DNA of 64,000 nt from Leclercia sp. 29361 (GTDB lineage: Bacteria; Pseudomonadota; Gammaproteobacteria; Enterobacterales; Enterobacteriaceae), in assembly GCF_011290365.1 (NCBI RefSeq), contig NZ_CP049786.1:2046001-2110000 (forward strand), given 5' to 3'. Within the stretch, counting starts at the first letter, position 1; every line of letters starts with the position of its first letter. This document shows positions 17,905-26,949 of the stretch, one piece after another. The translations under genes were made by a program, and so were the position numbers. The notes under the pieces were generated by a model that did no database searches, was not told where the DNA came from, and was given only the letters and a program-made list of their open reading frames with translations.

Positions 17905-18717
17905 ATGATCGCCATCTGTAAAACCTGCGGCACGTCTTATGACCTCGAACCGCAACAGTGCGCCATTTGCGAGGATGAACGCCAGTACGTGCCCGCGACG
18001 GGGCAGGAATGGGTCGATTTCGCCACCCTGACCACCACCCACACCAATAAGTGGCAACAGCTTGAGGCCAACCTTCTGAGCATCAAAACCGTCCCGGCGT
18101 TTGCCATCAGCCAGCGGGCGATCCTGCTACGTACCCCGCAGGGCAATGTGCTCTGGGACTGCATCGCCAACCTCGATCCCGCCACCCATGCCCTGGTCTC
18201 GGCGCTGGGCGGGATTGACGCTATCGCCATCTCCCATCCCCACTACTACACCACCATGCAGGAGTGGGCCGCGGCCTTTAATGCCCCGGTCTATCTGCAT
18301 GCCAGCGATCGGCAGTGGGTGATGCGGGACAGTCCCGCCCTGCGCTTCTGGGAGGGGGATTCCCTTGAGATCGCCCCTGGCGTTACGCTCCTGCGGCTGG
18401 GCGGTCACTTTGCGGGTGGGACGGTGCTGCACTGGAATGTCGAGGGGGGCGTATTGCTGGCGGGGGATATCCTGCAGGTGACCCCCGGAAAAGACGCGGT
18501 CTCCTTTATGTGGAGCTACCCGAATATGCTTCCGCTGCCGGCAGGTGAGGTGAGCGCGATCGGCGCGCGTCTGGAGAATGTGCGCTTTGAACGGCTCTAC
18601 GGCGCCTTTGAAGGGCAGAACATTTCCGCCAAAGCGCGGGAGATTGTCAGGCGGTCGGTCCAGAAATATATTGCTTGTCTGAACTCGGGGACGGTGGGTA
18701 AACTCAAAAAACCGTGA
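17905..18717 (+). CDS. MBL-fold protein with zinc-ribbon N-terminus
   Basis: A 270-residue protein with a metallo-beta-lactamase fold. The start ATG at 17905 follows a strong AAAGGAGGAGTC site. The N-terminus has two CxxC pairs (CKTCG ... CAIC, residues 5-22), suggesting a small zinc ribbon. The usual HxHxDH metal motif is changed to SHPHYYT, losing the Asp and third His, while later ligands GGHFAGG and LLAGDILQV remain. It may therefore bind one metal or act on an unusual substrate. Residue-level function unknown; it precedes a carbonic anhydrase by 43 bases. Confidence 0.8.
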   Translation: MIAICKTCGTSYDLEPQQCAICEDERQYVPATGQEWVDFATLTTTHTNKWQQLEANLLSIKTVPAFAISQRAILLRTPQGNVLWDCIANLDPATHALVSALGGIDAIAISHPHYYTTMQEWAAAFNAPVYLHASDRQWVMRDSPALRFWEGDSLEIAPGVTLLRLGGHFAGGTVLHWNVEGGVLLAGDILQVTPGKDAVSFMWSYPNMLPLPAGEVSAIGARLENVRFERLYGAFEGQNISAKAREIVRRSVQKYIACLNSGTVGKLKKP

Positions 18718-18760
18718 TCTCGATCATGCCTGTACAATCACAATAAAATGAGACATTGCT

Positions 18761-19396
18761 ATGCAACATATCATTGAAGGTTTTCTCAGCTTTCAAAAAG
18801 AAGTTTTTCCGCAACGTAAAGACCTCTTCCGCAGTCTGGCCTCCAGCCAGAATCCCAAAGCGCTTTTCATCTCCTGTTCCGACAGCCGTCTGGTGCCGGA
18901 GTTAGTGACCCAGCAGGATCCGGGACAGCTCTTTGTCATTCGTAATGCTGGCAACATCGTGCCGCCGTTCGGGCCTGAGCCAGGCGGCGTCTCCGCAACC
19001 ATCGAATACGCGGTGGTGGCACTGGGCGTTACCGACATCGTGATCTGCGGCCACTCTAACTGCGGCGCGATGAAGGCCATTGCCGACAACGCCAACCTCG
19101 ATCCGATGCCAGCGGTATCCCACTGGCTGCGTTACTCCGATGCCGCGAAAGCGGTGGTGGAGAATAAAACCTGGGATAGCCCGACTGACAAAGTGAATGC
19201 CATGGTGCAGGAAAACGTCTTCGCCCAGCTGAGCAACATCAAAACTCACCCTTCGGTGGCGGTCGGCCTGCGTAACAACGCTATCCGCCTGCACGGCTGG
19301 GTTTACGATATTGAAAGCGGGGCAATTCTCGCCCTGGATAAAGATTCGAAAACCTTCATTTCTCTGTCAGACAATCCTGGCGTTTACTTCGAGTAA
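18761..19396 (+). CDS. Beta-class carbonic anhydrase
   Basis: Zinc enzyme for reversible CO2 hydration, 211 residues. The ligands are in CSDSRL (Cys and Asp of the Asp-Arg dyad) and HSNCGAMKA (His, Cys). It is close in length to E. coli CynT (219) and Can (220), but no cyanate genes accompany it. It is next to the catabolic block, where it could supply or remove bicarbonate, but its strand is opposite to the nearest catabolic genes and it may be unrelated. Confidence 0.92.
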   Translation: MQHIIEGFLSFQKEVFPQRKDLFRSLASSQNPKALFISCSDSRLVPELVTQQDPGQLFVIRNAGNIVPPFGPEPGGVSATIEYAVVALGVTDIVICGHSNCGAMKAIADNANLDPMPAVSHWLRYSDAAKAVVENKTWDSPTDKVNAMVQENVFAQLSNIKTHPSVAVGLRNNAIRLHGWVYDIESGAILALDKDSKTFISLSDNPGVYFE

Positions 19397-19436
19397 TTGT
19401 CAGCGTGCAGGGCGGGATCTCCCGCCCTGCAACCGC

Positions 19437-20603
19437 TTAAGGCATCACTTCCAGTCTCAGACCCGCCCGCTTCGCCGTCTCCGGCAGCAGATCCACCGCC
19501 GTCACGTAGCCATCCGGATCGAGGCAGCGATTGGCCGCTCTGGCCTGCTCCAGGATCGCCTCATCCCAGTAGACGCGTTTACGCTGATCGCCCTGGGTGG
19601 TGAGAATGCACTCCATGTCGCCGTCCAGGGCGCGATAACGCCGCCAGCTGTTCTCCGGGACCGAAATCACCGAGCGTTCCGGGGCGATAATGCTCACCTC
19701 TTCCCCCTCCAGGTTCCAGGTCACCTCCAGGGTGCCCTTAAAGACCATGATCACCTGCACGTCCGGGCACAGGTGGCGGCCGACCACATGATCGGATTTC
19801 AGGCGCAGCCACTCCACCGAGAAGCCGTGCGGATTGACGATGGCGGGCCCGGCGTGTTTATCCTGGCTGATACCGAAGCCAATCACCGGGGCAATCTCCC
19901 CCCCGTGGCCCGGCAGCACCGAATCAAGCAGGCCTGCCGCAGACCAGCGGCGATCCTCACCGGTGACCGCCCGCTGGCGCATCTCGTCGACAGAGTAGTG
20001 GCGCAGGGCGGCTATCTCTTCCGGAGGCAGCGGGGCCAGCAGCCCTCCCGGTTCCGGCAGGGTATCCCCCGCGTTGACGTCGATCAGCATGTTCTCTTTG
20101 CTCAGATAGAGGCCGTACTCGCTGGCCGCATTCAGAATTGACGGATGCCAGATGATCCCCCCGGTATGGTTGCCGCCCAGCACCGTGTAGACCATGCCGG
20201 ACGTCTCTTCTTTGCTGACGTTGGTAAAGCCGCGGAAGATCCAGGTCGGAATGGAGAGAATGGCCGGGGCGCTGAACTCGGCTTCGTTTTCGCCGTTGGC
20301 TCCCCAGCGGAATCGCCAGGTCCCCTCATGGATCAAAAACACTTCGGCGGTGAAGTGCAGATGCAGGTTATTGGTCACCCCTTTCGGCATCGCCGCGGCG
20401 CCGATGTTAAATCCATGCGGTTCCGGGATATTCACCACCTGAGCCGAGGACTGGGTCACGCCCGGGCCAATAAAGGAGTAGTTCTGCTTCAGGTGCGAGC
20501 CGGGAAGTTTGCAATCAATAAACGCCAGATTGCAGGAGACCATATCTTCGGGGGCAACCAGACGGCTTCTGGCCTGTTCCGGGGTAATGTGACGTGCTTT
20601 CAT
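19437..20603 (-). CDS. Bicupin protein, possible dioxygenase or isomerase
   Basis: A 388-residue protein with two cupin domains. In the first (about 60-160) the motif LHLHFTAEVFLIHEG has the HxHxxxE metal-binding pattern, but the second cupin motif has Arg in place of His (SIPTWIFRGFTN). The second domain (about 255-345) keeps the fold (FKGTLEVTWNLEGEEVSIIAPERS) but lacks the full set of ligands. Bicupins include gentisate dioxygenases, quercetinases and oxalate decarboxylases; I cannot choose. It is the last gene of the six-gene left arm, 12 bases after the aldolase. Confidence 0.8.
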   Translation of the reverse strand: MKARHITPEQARSRLVAPEDMVSCNLAFIDCKLPGSHLKQNYSFIGPGVTQSSAQVVNIPEPHGFNIGAAAMPKGVTNNLHLHFTAEVFLIHEGTWRFRWGANGENEAEFSAPAILSIPTWIFRGFTNVSKEETSGMVYTVLGGNHTGGIIWHPSILNAASEYGLYLSKENMLIDVNAGDTLPEPGGLLAPLPPEEIAALRHYSVDEMRQRAVTGEDRRWSAAGLLDSVLPGHGGEIAPVIGFGISQDKHAGPAIVNPHGFSVEWLRLKSDHVVGRHLCPDVQVIMVFKGTLEVTWNLEGEEVSIIAPERSVISVPENSWRRYRALDGDMECILTTQGDQRKRVYWDEAILEQARAANRCLDPDGYVTAVDLLPETAKRAGLRLEVMP

Positions 20604-20615
20604 TATTCTCTCCTG

Positions 20616-21404
20616 TTAATAGCCTGATGCGCCGGTGGTGGGGATCGCGTTGCCGCGCGCCTGGGCGACAGCTTCGCGTGAGGCGCGGCCAAGTTGCATG
20701 ACATCGTTGGCGGGGGTGACAAACTGGAAGCCTTCGCCGATACGGCGGGCAGCGGCCTCGCCGGAGGTACAAAAGATCCCGGCGATTTTTTGCTGCTGAC
20801 GACAGCGGCTGACCACCAGCTCAATGGCCGCCAGCATTTCCGGGTGACGGGATTCGGCGCTGGCGCTGCCGGTCAGGGTGAGGGAGAGATCGTTAGGGCC
20901 GATAAACACTCCGTCCAGCCCCTCGGTGGCCAGAATGGCATCAAGGTTCGCCAGCCCTTCGCGGGTTTCGATCATCGCCAGGGTCAGAATTTCATCATTG
21001 GCGTGCTGAGGGTAATCGGCCCCGCCGTACAGCAAGCCGCGCGCCGGACCGAAGGAGCGATTGCCCAGCGGCGGATAGCGGCAGGCGGCGACAAAGCGTC
21101 GTGCCTCTTCCGGGGTGGAGATCATCGGGCAGATAATGCCGTAGGCACCGGCATCCAGCATGCGCATGATCTGCGCCGGATCGTTATCGGCCACCCGCAC
21201 CAACGGTACCGCCGGGGTGGCGGAGAGCGCCTGTAACATGGTGAGCGCGCTGGCGAAGTCGATCATCCCGTGCTGGAGATCGACGGTCACCGCGTCATAG
21301 CCCTGATGGCCGAGGATCTCGGCGCTGTAGCTGGAGGGGATCGCCAGCCAGCCGTTAATAATGGCGCTGCTTTCTGGCATCACCCTGAGTCTGTTTTTAC
21401 GCAC
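20616..21404 (-). CDS. HpcH/HpaI-family aldolase
   Basis: Class II, metal-dependent pyruvate aldolase, 262 residues. The family normally cleaves 2-oxo-4-hydroxy acids to pyruvate plus an aldehyde. Visible are TVDLQHG (general-base region, QH instead of the common EH), RSFGPARG (oxo-acid-binding Arg), MIETREGLANLDAI (metal Glu) and IGPNDLSLTL (metal Asp). The GTG start at 21404 follows AGGAGTGTTCCA and overlaps the hydrolase stop by 8 bases. In the operon it would be the carbon-carbon cleavage step. Confidence 0.88.
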   Translation of the reverse strand: MRKNRLRVMPESSAIINGWLAIPSSYSAEILGHQGYDAVTVDLQHGMIDFASALTMLQALSATPAVPLVRVADNDPAQIMRMLDAGAYGIICPMISTPEEARRFVAACRYPPLGNRSFGPARGLLYGGADYPQHANDEILTLAMIETREGLANLDAILATEGLDGVFIGPNDLSLTLTGSASAESRHPEMLAAIELVVSRCRQQQKIAGIFCTSGEAAARRIGEGFQFVTPANDVMQLGRASREAVAQARGNAIPTTGASGY

Positions 21405-22113
21405 TGGAACACTCCTGAATCCACTGGCCTAGCGGGGGCGCGACCTCATCGGGTACTTCGAGAAGGGTGAAGTGCCCGGCCGCGGCGAGGGTGACGCATC
21501 TCGCCTGCGGGGCGCTCTGTGCAGCCAGCTGGTGGTGGTGGGGCGTGCAGATCGGGTCGTGCACGCCGTTGATAATAATGATCGGGCAGGCAAGGGCGGC
21601 CAGCGCCCGGCGATTGTCCCGGCGGGTAATGGCGATCTCGGTCTGCGTCACTAAGCTATCGAGGCCACTCTCCTCTGCCATCCGGCAGATCAGATCCTGT
21701 AAGGCCTGGTCGTCGGTGCGTGACGGCGCGACATACTTCGGCCATAAAGCGCCAGAAAGCCACGTCGTCAGCCCCTGCTCCTGCGCGTCGCGCACCGCCT
21801 CGCGCCGCAGGGCGCCATTTTCCGGCCTATCGGCAAGCGGGTTGACCGACAGCAGCGCCAGCCCGGCAATGCGTCCGGGAGCATCGGCGACCATCTGCAG
21901 CGCCACAATCGCCCCCAGCGAAAACCCGGCCAGCAGAAAGCGCGGTGGTAGCTGTTCAAGCAGCCGCCGCGAGGCCTGCTCCGCCGAGGTTTCCGCCGTC
22001 AGCCGGGGGCAGATCACGGCCGACAGATTGAGCCGGGCCAGAACGGGCTGCCAGAGCCGGGCGTTACAGAGCGTGCCGCCGAGCAGCACCAGCGGCAGGG
22101 CGTGATTATCCAC
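21397..22113 (-). CDS. Alpha/beta hydrolase
   Basis: A 238-residue alpha/beta hydrolase from the GTG at 22113, which has GAGGAGTGAGACT before it; upstream in-frame starts would run far into the SDR gene. Nucleophile elbow GFSLGAIVA, acid in INGVHDPICTP and catalytic His in AAGHFTLLEV. It resembles the MhpC/BioH-like branch. Substrate may be an ester or a lactone intermediate of the pathway. Confidence 0.85.
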   Translation of the reverse strand: MDNHALPLVLLGGTLCNARLWQPVLARLNLSAVICPRLTAETSAEQASRRLLEQLPPRFLLAGFSLGAIVALQMVADAPGRIAGLALLSVNPLADRPENGALRREAVRDAQEQGLTTWLSGALWPKYVAPSRTDDQALQDLICRMAEESGLDSLVTQTEIAITRRDNRRALAALACPIIIINGVHDPICTPHHHQLAAQSAPQARCVTLAAAGHFTLLEVPDEVAPPLGQWIQECSSA

Positions 22114-22124
22114 AGTCTCACTCC

Positions 22125-22889
22125 TCACGTTGCGGTCCAGCCGCCGTCGACCATCAGCGCGCTGCCGGTGATCATTCCTGCGGCATCGGAGGCCAGGAAC
22201 ACCACCGGCCCCATGACGTCTTCCACCTTGCCCAGCCGGGGCAGCTTGATGTTGTCCAGCACGTAGCGGCGAAACTCGGGGTCGGCCAGCGACGGTGCCG
22301 AGAGCGCGGTCTCGATAAAGGTCGGACACAGGGTGTTGACCCGGATCCCGTCCTCGCCCAGCTCCAGCGCCATGGCTTTGGTGAGCCCCTCCAGGGCGAA
22401 TTTGGAGGCGCAGTAGACGCTGCGCCGCGGACCGCCGACGTGCCCCATCTGCGAGGAGAGGTGAACGATCGACCCGGCGATCTGCTGGTCGCGCATCCGC
22501 GCCGCCACCCGCTGGCTGATAAAGAAGGTGGCCCGCAGGTTAATCGCCATCACCGCATCGAAATTCTCCTCGCTGACGGCCAGAAATGGTTCGTGGCGCG
22601 CCAGCCCGGCGCTGTTCACCAGAATGTCGAACGCGGGCAGCCCGGCGAGCGCCGACTCAACCTGCGCCACGTCGGTGATATCCAGCGCCACCGGGTGCAG
22701 CCCCAGCCCATGTTCCGCGGCGAGGGTGGCGGCACCGTCCAGCCCCTGGCGATCCCGGGCGGCGATCCACACCTGTGCCCCGGCGTGGGCCAGGGCGACG
22801 GCGCAGGCGAACCCCAGCCCTCTGGAGCCGCCCGTCACCAGGGCGCGCTTACCGTGCAGGCCAAAGGAGGGCATCTCAGGAAAGGTCAT
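22125..22889 (-). CDS. Short-chain dehydrogenase/reductase
   Basis: A 254-residue SDR. The cofactor motif TGGSRGLG (residues 18-25), NSAG, catalytic Ser in HLSSQM and YCASK (Tyr-Lys) are all intact, and the C-terminus GSALMVDGGW is typical. It probably oxidises a secondary alcohol or reduces a ketone with NAD(P). It starts 3 bases after the HisD-like gene, so the two oxidations are likely sequential steps. Confidence 0.92.
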   Translation of the reverse strand: MTFPEMPSFGLHGKRALVTGGSRGLGFACAVALAHAGAQVWIAARDRQGLDGAATLAAEHGLGLHPVALDITDVAQVESALAGLPAFDILVNSAGLARHEPFLAVSEENFDAVMAINLRATFFISQRVAARMRDQQIAGSIVHLSSQMGHVGGPRRSVYCASKFALEGLTKAMALELGEDGIRVNTLCPTFIETALSAPSLADPEFRRYVLDNIKLPRLGKVEDVMGPVVFLASDAAGMITGSALMVDGGWTAT

Positions 22890-22892
22890 GGG

Positions 22893-24215
22893 TTATACCT
22901 TCTCTCTGACCGGGGCCGGAGTGGCGTAAGGCACTTCCACCTGACCGTAGCGGCGCACGCGAACGTTGGCCTGCTCGGCGTGCCCAGCAAAGCCCTCCAG
23001 CAGCGACAGCCGCGAGCAGTAGCTGCCGATCTCGGCGGTGGCTTCATCGCTGAGCACCTTTTGCCAGGTGCAGGTTTTCATAAACTTGCCGACCCACAGG
23101 CCGCCGGTGTAACGCGCCGCCTTTTGCGTCGGCAGGGTGTGGTTAGTGCCGATCACCTTGTCGCCGTAAGCGACGTTGGTACGCGGACCGAGGAACAGGG
23201 CGCCGAAGTTGGTCAGATTCGCGAGGAACCAGTCGTCGCGGTCGGTCATCACCTGGACATGTTCGGAGGCGATGCGGTCCGCTTCGGCGAGCATTTCGTC
23301 GTAGCTGTCGCAGACGATGATCTCCCCGTAGTCGTGCCAGGCCTGGCGGGCGATGTCGGCGGTGGGCAGTTTTTCCAGCAGGCGGTCAATCTCCCGTAGC
23401 GTCTCTTTGGCCAGGGTCATTGAGTTGGTCAGCAGAATAGCCGGGGTGGTGACCCCGTGTTCAGCCTGTCCCAGCAGGTCGGTGGCGCAGATCTCGGCGT
23501 CGACGGTGTCGTCGGCAATCACCAGGGTTTCGGTGGGGCCAGCGAAGAGGTCAATCCCGACCCGGCCAAACAGCTGGCGCTTGGCCTCCGCCACAAAGGC
23601 GTTGCCCGGCCCGACCAGCATATCCACCGGGGCCAGGGAGTCGGTGCCGAGCGCCATCGCGCCAATCGCCTGAATGCCGCCGAGGGCGTAGATCTCGGTT
23701 GCGCCAGCCATTTTCTGCGCCGCCACGATCGCCGGGGCAGGCTCGCCGCCGAACGGCGGGGCGCAGCTGACGATACGGGAGCAGCCCGCCACGTTGGCAG
23801 TAATAATCGACATGTGCGCCGAGGCCAGCAGCGGATATTTCCCCCCCGGGACATAACAGCCCACCGCGTTAATCGGAATATTTTTATGGCCGAGGATCAC
23901 CCCGGGGCGGGTCTCAATTTCCAGGTCAAGCAGACATGCTTTTTGCGCGCGAGCAAAATTAAAGACCTGCTCCTGGGCGAATTCGATATCGTGAATATCC
24001 TGACGGCTTAATTTTTTGATGCAGGCATTAATTTCTGCCTCGCTCAGGCGATAATCCTGCCGGTCATAGCGATCGAACTTAATGGATAATTCGCGAATGG
24101 CTTTATTGCCGCGCTTTTCAATATCCGCAAGGATAAGCTCTACCGTTTCTCTTATTTGTCGCTGCGCATCCTGACGTTCCTGAACCGGTTTACTGGTTTT
24201 AAGTATATAAGCCAC
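22893..24215 (-). CDS. HisD-like dehydrogenase (first paralog)
   Basis: A 440-residue member of the histidinol dehydrogenase family, outside any his operon. The zinc and catalytic residues known from HisD are conserved: QAEH (zinc Gln and His), SEHVQ (catalytic Glu-His), [14 protein letters not shown] (zinc Asp) and EGFAGHAEQ (zinc His). Relatives such as HpsN oxidise polyol sulfonates; others act on diverse alcohols, NAD-dependently taking a primary alcohol to the acid. The gene ends just ahead of the SDR and is 73 bases from the MFS gene. Confidence 0.9.
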   Translation of the reverse strand: MAYILKTSKPVQERQDAQRQIRETVELILADIEKRGNKAIRELSIKFDRYDRQDYRLSEAEINACIKKLSRQDIHDIEFAQEQVFNFARAQKACLLDLEIETRPGVILGHKNIPINAVGCYVPGGKYPLLASAHMSIITANVAGCSRIVSCAPPFGGEPAPAIVAAQKMAGATEIYALGGIQAIGAMALGTDSLAPVDMLVGPGNAFVAEAKRQLFGRVGIDLFAGPTETLVIADDTVDAEICATDLLGQAEHGVTTPAILLTNSMTLAKETLREIDRLLEKLPTADIARQAWHDYGEIIVCDSYDEMLAEADRIASEHVQVMTDRDDWFLANLTNFGALFLGPRTNVAYGDKVIGTNHTLPTQKAARYTGGLWVGKFMKTCTWQKVLSDEATAEIGSYCSRLSLLEGFAGHAEQANVRVRRYGQVEVPYATPAPVREKV

Positions 24216-24251
24216 ACTATCTTCCTTCTCTATTTATGATGAGGGGTACCC

Positions 24252-24267
24252 TCCCGGCGGGCCGGGA
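24252..24267. repeat. GC-rich palindrome between transporter and HisD-like gene
   Basis: TCCCGGCGGGCCGGGA forms a perfect palindromic arm of 6-7 bp within the 73-base gap. With no T run, it is more likely an RNA stability or processing element than a terminator, so the six genes could still be one transcript with separate mRNA levels. Confidence 0.5.
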
Positions 24268-24288
24268 TAAATTTATCGGGAATAAAAA

Positions 24289-25569
24289 TTACTGGTCGCG
24301 CGCGGGCGCGAGGGCGTTATTAAGGGATAATTCAGCCGTGGCCGGTGTTTTACGGGAATAGACCCAGCGCACCGAAAGCGGGGTGGCAATTGCCGCGACA
24401 ATCGACAGGGCGGCGATAAACAGATACCCGGACGACAGATTAATGTGCTGCATCATCACCCCCATGATCACCGGCCCGGCAAACATGCCGCAGGAGTAAA
24501 TGGTCTGGAACAGTCCCATCCGCGTCGACTGCTCATCGGAGGTAGTGTTAACCACGCTCAGGGACATAAAGGCCGCGAATGCCATCCCGAAGGAGAAGCC
24601 GGCCAGCGCCTGCAGGAGATAGATCAGATAGAGATTGCTGGTGAAGGGGATGCCAAAGGTCGACACCACCTGCAGCACAATGCCCAGCACCGCGGTCTTC
24701 ATCAGGCCCAGGCGCTGGTAGAACACGCTGCTGCACAGGGCAATGGCGAGAGCGTAGAAGATCAGATGGATGTTGCTCAGCAGGGTTAAAATTCCGGCCC
24801 GCCCGCCCAGCTGTTCGGCGTAGATCGGCGTCAGGGTGTCGCGGGTGGCAAAAGGCACCAGGATGACGAGGGTCGCCAGAATACCGATTAGCCACACCGA
24901 ACGGTCGGCCAGCTGCAGGCGGGCTCCGGCGATACAGGCTTTCAGCGTCGGGGCTTTGACCGGGTCGTGGACATCGCGAATGCGGGTGGTGAGATACAGC
25001 GCCACCAGCGCCGACACGCAGGAGACGAAGAAGGCGATGTTGTTATCAAAATAGTGAATCAACAGGCCGCCGATGCAGTTGCCGAGAAACACCCCCACCG
25101 GCCCGGCCAGCGCCAGCAGCGCCACGGCAGCGGGGGCCTCTTTGCGATCAAAGTAGCGAATAAACAGGATGTTGTAGAGCACCCAGGTGGCGGCGGTCAC
25201 CCCGTCTGCCGCTTTCGCCAGATACAGGGTAATGGCATTCGGCTCCAGCCAGGCCAGCGGCCAGGCGATGATCGGCAGGACCAGCGCGAACTGGATAAAG
25301 ATTTTCCGACTCTTTACCACGTCGGAGACAATCCCCAGCGGGAAGCGGATCAGCAGGGTCGCCAGACCGCTGGCCCCCATGATGATCCCCATCACCTGCG
25401 GCTCCATCCCCTGATTGATCATCATCGGGGCCAGAAATGCATCGATGCTATGAATACAGATAAAAAACAACACGCTGATGATAAAGAACAGCCGGGCTTC
25501 CGGTCGGCGTAACAGTGCTCGAAACATGGTTGTGAACCTCTTAAAACGTAATGGGTTAAAACCAGTCAA
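24289..25569 (-). CDS. MFS transporter of the catabolic block
   Basis: A 426-residue, 12-segment major facilitator. The loop 2-3 signature appears as SGLATLLIRFPLGIVSDVVKSRK. It is the first gene of the left arm, divergent from the LacI-family regulator across a 309-base promoter region, so it is the likely importer of the pathway substrate. The specificity cannot be read from the sequence. Confidence 0.88.
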   Translation of the reverse strand: MTGFNPLRFKRFTTMFRALLRRPEARLFFIISVLFFICIHSIDAFLAPMMINQGMEPQVMGIIMGASGLATLLIRFPLGIVSDVVKSRKIFIQFALVLPIIAWPLAWLEPNAITLYLAKAADGVTAATWVLYNILFIRYFDRKEAPAAVALLALAGPVGVFLGNCIGGLLIHYFDNNIAFFVSCVSALVALYLTTRIRDVHDPVKAPTLKACIAGARLQLADRSVWLIGILATLVILVPFATRDTLTPIYAEQLGGRAGILTLLSNIHLIFYALAIALCSSVFYQRLGLMKTAVLGIVLQVVSTFGIPFTSNLYLIYLLQALAGFSFGMAFAAFMSLSVVNTTSDEQSTRMGLFQTIYSCGMFAGPVIMGVMMQHINLSSGYLFIAALSIVAAIATPLSVRWVYSRKTPATAELSLNNALAPARDQ

Positions 25570-25644
25570 GTACGACTTTTACCGGCTCACTCCTTTTGGT
25601 GACTGCCCAATATGCCCGGTACCATTGACGGTGTGAAAACTGCG

Positions 25645-25660
25645 CTGCATACGTATTCAA
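25645..25660. promoter_or_regulatory. LacI-family operator, distal copy
   Basis: CTGCATACGTATTCAA is a near-palindrome centred on CG, the usual centre of LacI-family sites, and shares TGCATACGYATKCAA with the copy at 25735. It lies 75 bases upstream of the MFS start. Confidence 0.7.
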
Positions 25661-25734
25661 AAATTGAAGTTACGAAAAGGTTTCAATTTTGTAAAGGTCG
25701 TTTGTCACCATTGTGAAAAAAATAATTTAGGCTG

Positions 25735-25750
25735 TTGCATACGCATGCAA
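25735..25750. promoter_or_regulatory. LacI-family operator, proximal copy
   Basis: TTGCATACGCATGCAA is palindromic at 14 of 16 positions. It is the second copy of the TGCATACGYATKCAA motif and lies 129 bases upstream of the regulator start. Confidence 0.72.
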
Positions 25751-25878
25751 AGATGGTGTAAGACTAAAAAGTACCCGCTTCCTGAGGCACAGTTTTGCGG
25801 GGAACATCGCAGGTGATCGGCTTAACGCCTTGAATCTGTGCCAGAATGGGGAAGCGAAAGGGATAAGGACTCAGGGTA

Positions 25879-26949
25879 ATGAAACGTAAGACTTTTACAG
25901 CGGTGACCTCTCAGCAGGTGGCGCAGCTGGCGGGCGTATCACAGTCGGCGGTGTCGCGCACCTTCACGCCGGGCGCCAGCATCTCACCGGCCACGCGTGA
26001 AAAAGTGCTCAAGGCGGCACGGGAGCTGGGCTATCGGCCGAACGCCATTGCGCGTTCGCTTAACACCGCCCGGTCGCGGATCATCGGGGTGGTGATCTCC
26101 TATTTTGATAACCAGTTTTACCCCCAGGTGCTGGAGGCGTTGGCGCAAAAGCTGGACACCCTCAACTACCACCTGCTGCTGTTTGTCGGCGATCGCGAGG
26201 GGAACGTGGATCGGATTTTCGACCAGATCATGCAGTATCGCGTGGACGGCATCGTGCTGGCTTCGGTGACGCTGTCGCTGGATCTCTCCGAGGAGTGCCT
26301 CGCCGCCGGGATCCCGGTGGTGCTGTTTAACCGCAGCGAAGAGAGCGGCATGGCCTCCAGCGTCAACAGCAATAACGAGGCGGCTGCCCGCCAGATTGCT
26401 GAATTTTTACTGGCCGCAGGTCACCAGCGCTTTGCTTACGTGGGCGGCGTGGCGGACTCGTCCGTCAACATAGCTCGCCAGCGCGGGTATCTGGCGGCGC
26501 TGCAGGAGCAGGGGACTGACGACGTCCGGGTGGTTAACGGTAATTACGATGCGCAGCAGACTGCCCGGGCGGCATACGCGCTCTTCTCTGCCACGCCCGC
26601 GCCGGATGCCATTTTCGTCGCCAACGATCATATGGCCGTCATCGTAATGGATGTGGCGCGGTACGAGTTTGGCCTGCGCATCCCGGAGGACGTCTCGATC
26701 ATTGGCTACGACGATATTGGCCCGTCCGGCTGGGCATCCTACGCCTTAACCTCTGCCTCGCAGCCGGTGGAGGCGATGGTTGCCGCCACGGTGGAGCTAC
26801 TGATGAAGCAGATCGACAGCGGCACTATTGAACCTGAACAGGTCATCGTCCCGGGCAGGCTGGTGGTACGCCACTCTGCGCGCCGCCCGCATACGGGCAC
26901 TATTGATGCAGAGGGTAATTACGTGTTCCAGACCCAGGAGGACAAATGA
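25879..26949 (+). CDS. LacI-family transcriptional regulator
   Basis: A 356-residue regulator with an N-terminal HTH (TSQQVAQLAGVSQSAVSRTFTPGASISPATREKVLKAA), the hinge helix region PNAIARSLNTARSRIIGVVI, and a periplasmic-binding-protein-like effector domain to about 340. It is the first gene of the right arm and overlaps the next gene by 4 bases (ATGA), an arrangement that puts the regulator under its own control. It should repress both arms through the two palindromes; the effector is presumably the pathway substrate or an intermediate. Confidence 0.92.
   Translation: MKRKTFTAVTSQQVAQLAGVSQSAVSRTFTPGASISPATREKVLKAARELGYRPNAIARSLNTARSRIIGVVISYFDNQFYPQVLEALAQKLDTLNYHLLLFVGDREGNVDRIFDQIMQYRVDGIVLASVTLSLDLSEECLAAGIPVVLFNRSEESGMASSVNSNNEAAARQIAEFLLAAGHQRFAYVGGVADSSVNIARQRGYLAALQEQGTDDVRVVNGNYDAQQTARAAYALFSATPAPDAIFVANDHMAVIVMDVARYEFGLRIPEDVSIIGYDDIGPSGWASYALTSASQPVEAMVAATVELLMKQIDSGTIEPEQVIVPGRLVVRHSARRPHTGTIDAEGNYVFQTQEDK

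Larger units (their letters stand above)
25570..25878. promoter_or_regulatory. Divergent control region of the catabolic block
   Basis: This 309-base AT-rich gap separates the leftward MFS-HisD-SDR arm from the rightward LacI-NTF2-HisD-amidase arm. It contains two related 16-base palindromes (annotated separately) with centres 90 bases apart, a distance suited to DNA looping by a tetrameric or paired LacI-family repressor. Sequence from 25680 to 25735 is very AT-rich (AAAAAAATAATTTAGG), consistent with promoter elements. Confidence 0.7.
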
